64,000 bases of DNA from Cryoendolithus antarcticus (Eukaryota > Ascomycota > Dothideomycetes > Cladosporiales > Cladosporiaceae), in assembly GCA_002077065.1 (NCBI GenBank), contig NAJO01000071.1, positions 62,001 to 126,000 on the forward strand, written 5' to 3'. How positions within the stretch are numbered: position 1 is the first letter of the stretch; every line of letters begins with the position of its first letter. Positions 62,874 to 64,000 of this stretch are shown here, one piece after another. Under the pieces are notes generated by a model. It was not told the DNA's origin and did not search any database. It was given only the letters and a program-made list of their open reading frames with translations. The position numbers and the translations under genes were made by a program.

Positions 62874-64000
62874 ATGAACACTCTCTTACTCGTTGGCGCC
62901 GGCCTGTTGGTCATAACCTTCGCCTACGCTCTGCTGACCGTAGGCCATCGCGCGAAGGATCTTCCGCCAGGACCTCCCACTGTCCCGTTGCTCGGCAATC
63001 TCGTGCAGATCCCTCTCAAAGGAGCCCACTTCATGTTCACACAGTGGGCGCAAAAGTATGGCGAGATCTACACCCTCAAGATCGGCTCAGCAACAGCCTG
63101 CGTTCTCACTTCACCTCGTCTGGTGAAGCAGCTACTGGACAAGAAGTCTGCAATATACGCATCTCGACCTGTGTCCTATGTCGCAAATCTGATTTCCGGC
63201 GGCGATCACATATTGCTGATGCAGTATGGTGACCAGTGGCGTGCGACGAGGAAGCTGCTGCACGGCTGTCTGCGCGAGGGAGTCGTGGAGAAGGAGTATG
63301 GCGCATTGCAGGAAGCAGAGGCAAATCAGATGATCTATGACTACCTGGTCAATCCGGACGATCACATGAAGCATCCAAAACGCTTTAGCAACAGCGTCAC
63401 CATGAGTATCGTCTGGGGCATCCGCAGTCCCACCAGTGAGGAAGTACACATGGAGCGGTAAGTCTTTCGACCATGACTCTTAGTGGTACGCTTCCTATGC
63501 TGATGAGGCGTACGGTGCAGACTCTACAGCCTCATGGAGATCTGGTCTCGCGTTATGGAAACCGGCGCGACTCCGCCAGTCGACATCTTCCCCTTCCTCC
63601 ACTACATCCCACAATCCCTCTTCACCAACTGGCGCTCTCGTGCAACCCACGTCCAACGCGAGATGAACGGCCTCTACGCCGACTTCCTCACCGATCTCCG
63701 TACGCGTCGCGCTGCCAGCGGCTCCCGAGGAAGCCTAATGGGCCAGGTACTCGACCAAGTCGAATCCGAAAAGCCGCCTCCAGGCCTCGAGACCTCCAAC
63801 CACGCGCTCTGGTTCCTCGGCGGCACCCTGACAGAAGGCGGCAGCGACACCTCCGCTTCGATCCTCACAGCCTTCGTGCAAGCCATGGTCGCCAATCCAG
63901 CGATTCAAAAGAAAGCACAAGCCCAGATCGACTCTGTCATCGGCCCAGACCGCAGTCCAAATTGGTCCGACTACGCTTCCCTGCCCTACATAGCCCAAAT
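62874..64000 (+). CDS. Cytochrome P450, 5' part only
   Basis: Exon 1 is 62874-63457 and exon 2 runs from 63521 past the window end; the 63-bp intron has a GTAAGT donor and the joined codon is CG|A (Arg). The start is MNTLLLVGAGLLVITFAYAL, a membrane anchor, followed by the hinge KDLPPGPPTVPLLGNLVQIP. Then come WAQKYGEIYTLKIGSATACV, the C-helix WRATRKLLHG (Trp-x-x-x-Arg) and the I-helix GGTLTEGGSDTSASILTAF with the oxygen-activating (A/G)Gx(D/E)T pattern. It resembles the class of fungal P450s that includes CYP64/O-methylsterigmatocystin oxidoreductase-like enzymes. The ExxR and heme motifs lie beyond the window. It is not closely similar to the P450 at 10295 and shares no insertion in the visible part. 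Confidence 0.9.

Overview
The window is nuclear DNA of a filamentous ascomycete. Coding genes use short introns, mostly 45-60 bp, with GTRNGY donors and CTRAC-type branch points, and lie on both strands with AT/GC-balanced spacers. The gene set (Zn2Cys6 regulator, NADPH nitrate reductase, microbial-type opsin, BAHD-like acyltransferase, two P450s, EthD and ABM proteins) fits Pezizomycotina. The N-terminal architecture of the nitrate reductase recalls Dothideomycetes, but that placement is an inference. No rRNA, tRNA, CRISPR, transposon or virus was recognised.

Layout. 1-12.4 kb: UTP4 (partial), a G1/S cyclin behind a long spliced leader, an orphan coiled-coil protein and a P450 with a large insertion. 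12.4-16.4 kb: mostly non-coding, with one well-supported small three-exon gene (15500-16058) and one weak candidate (13163-13573). 16.4-24.7 kb: nitrate reductase, xylulokinase and a decayed BAHD acyltransferase. 25-36 kb: SANT/Myb-like regulator, YwbE-zinc-finger protein divergent from SAR1, monoacylglycerol lipase-like hydrolase, Zn2Cys6 regulator, RPEL-repeat protein. 36.7-46 kb: opsin, aldehyde dehydrogenase divergent from an N-terminal methyltransferase, CWC22 divergent from DPM2. 47-64 kb: orphan, convergent EthD/ABM pair, FBXO31-like F-box protein, long nuclear coiled-coil protein, LtrA-family membrane protein, Ser/Pro/Ala-rich orphan, and a second P450 running off the end.

The genes do not form an obvious biosynthetic cluster. 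Most are housekeeping (ribosome biogenesis, splicing, COPII transport, GPI/N-glycan donor synthesis, nitrate assimilation, pentose metabolism) mixed with lineage-specific genes. The most unusual items are the in-frame Gln-type stop codons in the acyltransferase, the roughly 140-residue insertion between the heme motif and the last strand of the first P450, the cyclin leader introns, two enzymes with a presequence followed by a second well-placed ATG, and the hidden small conserved gene. Exon joins were worked out by eye from splice signals and frame; family names rest on recognised motifs, not on database searches.
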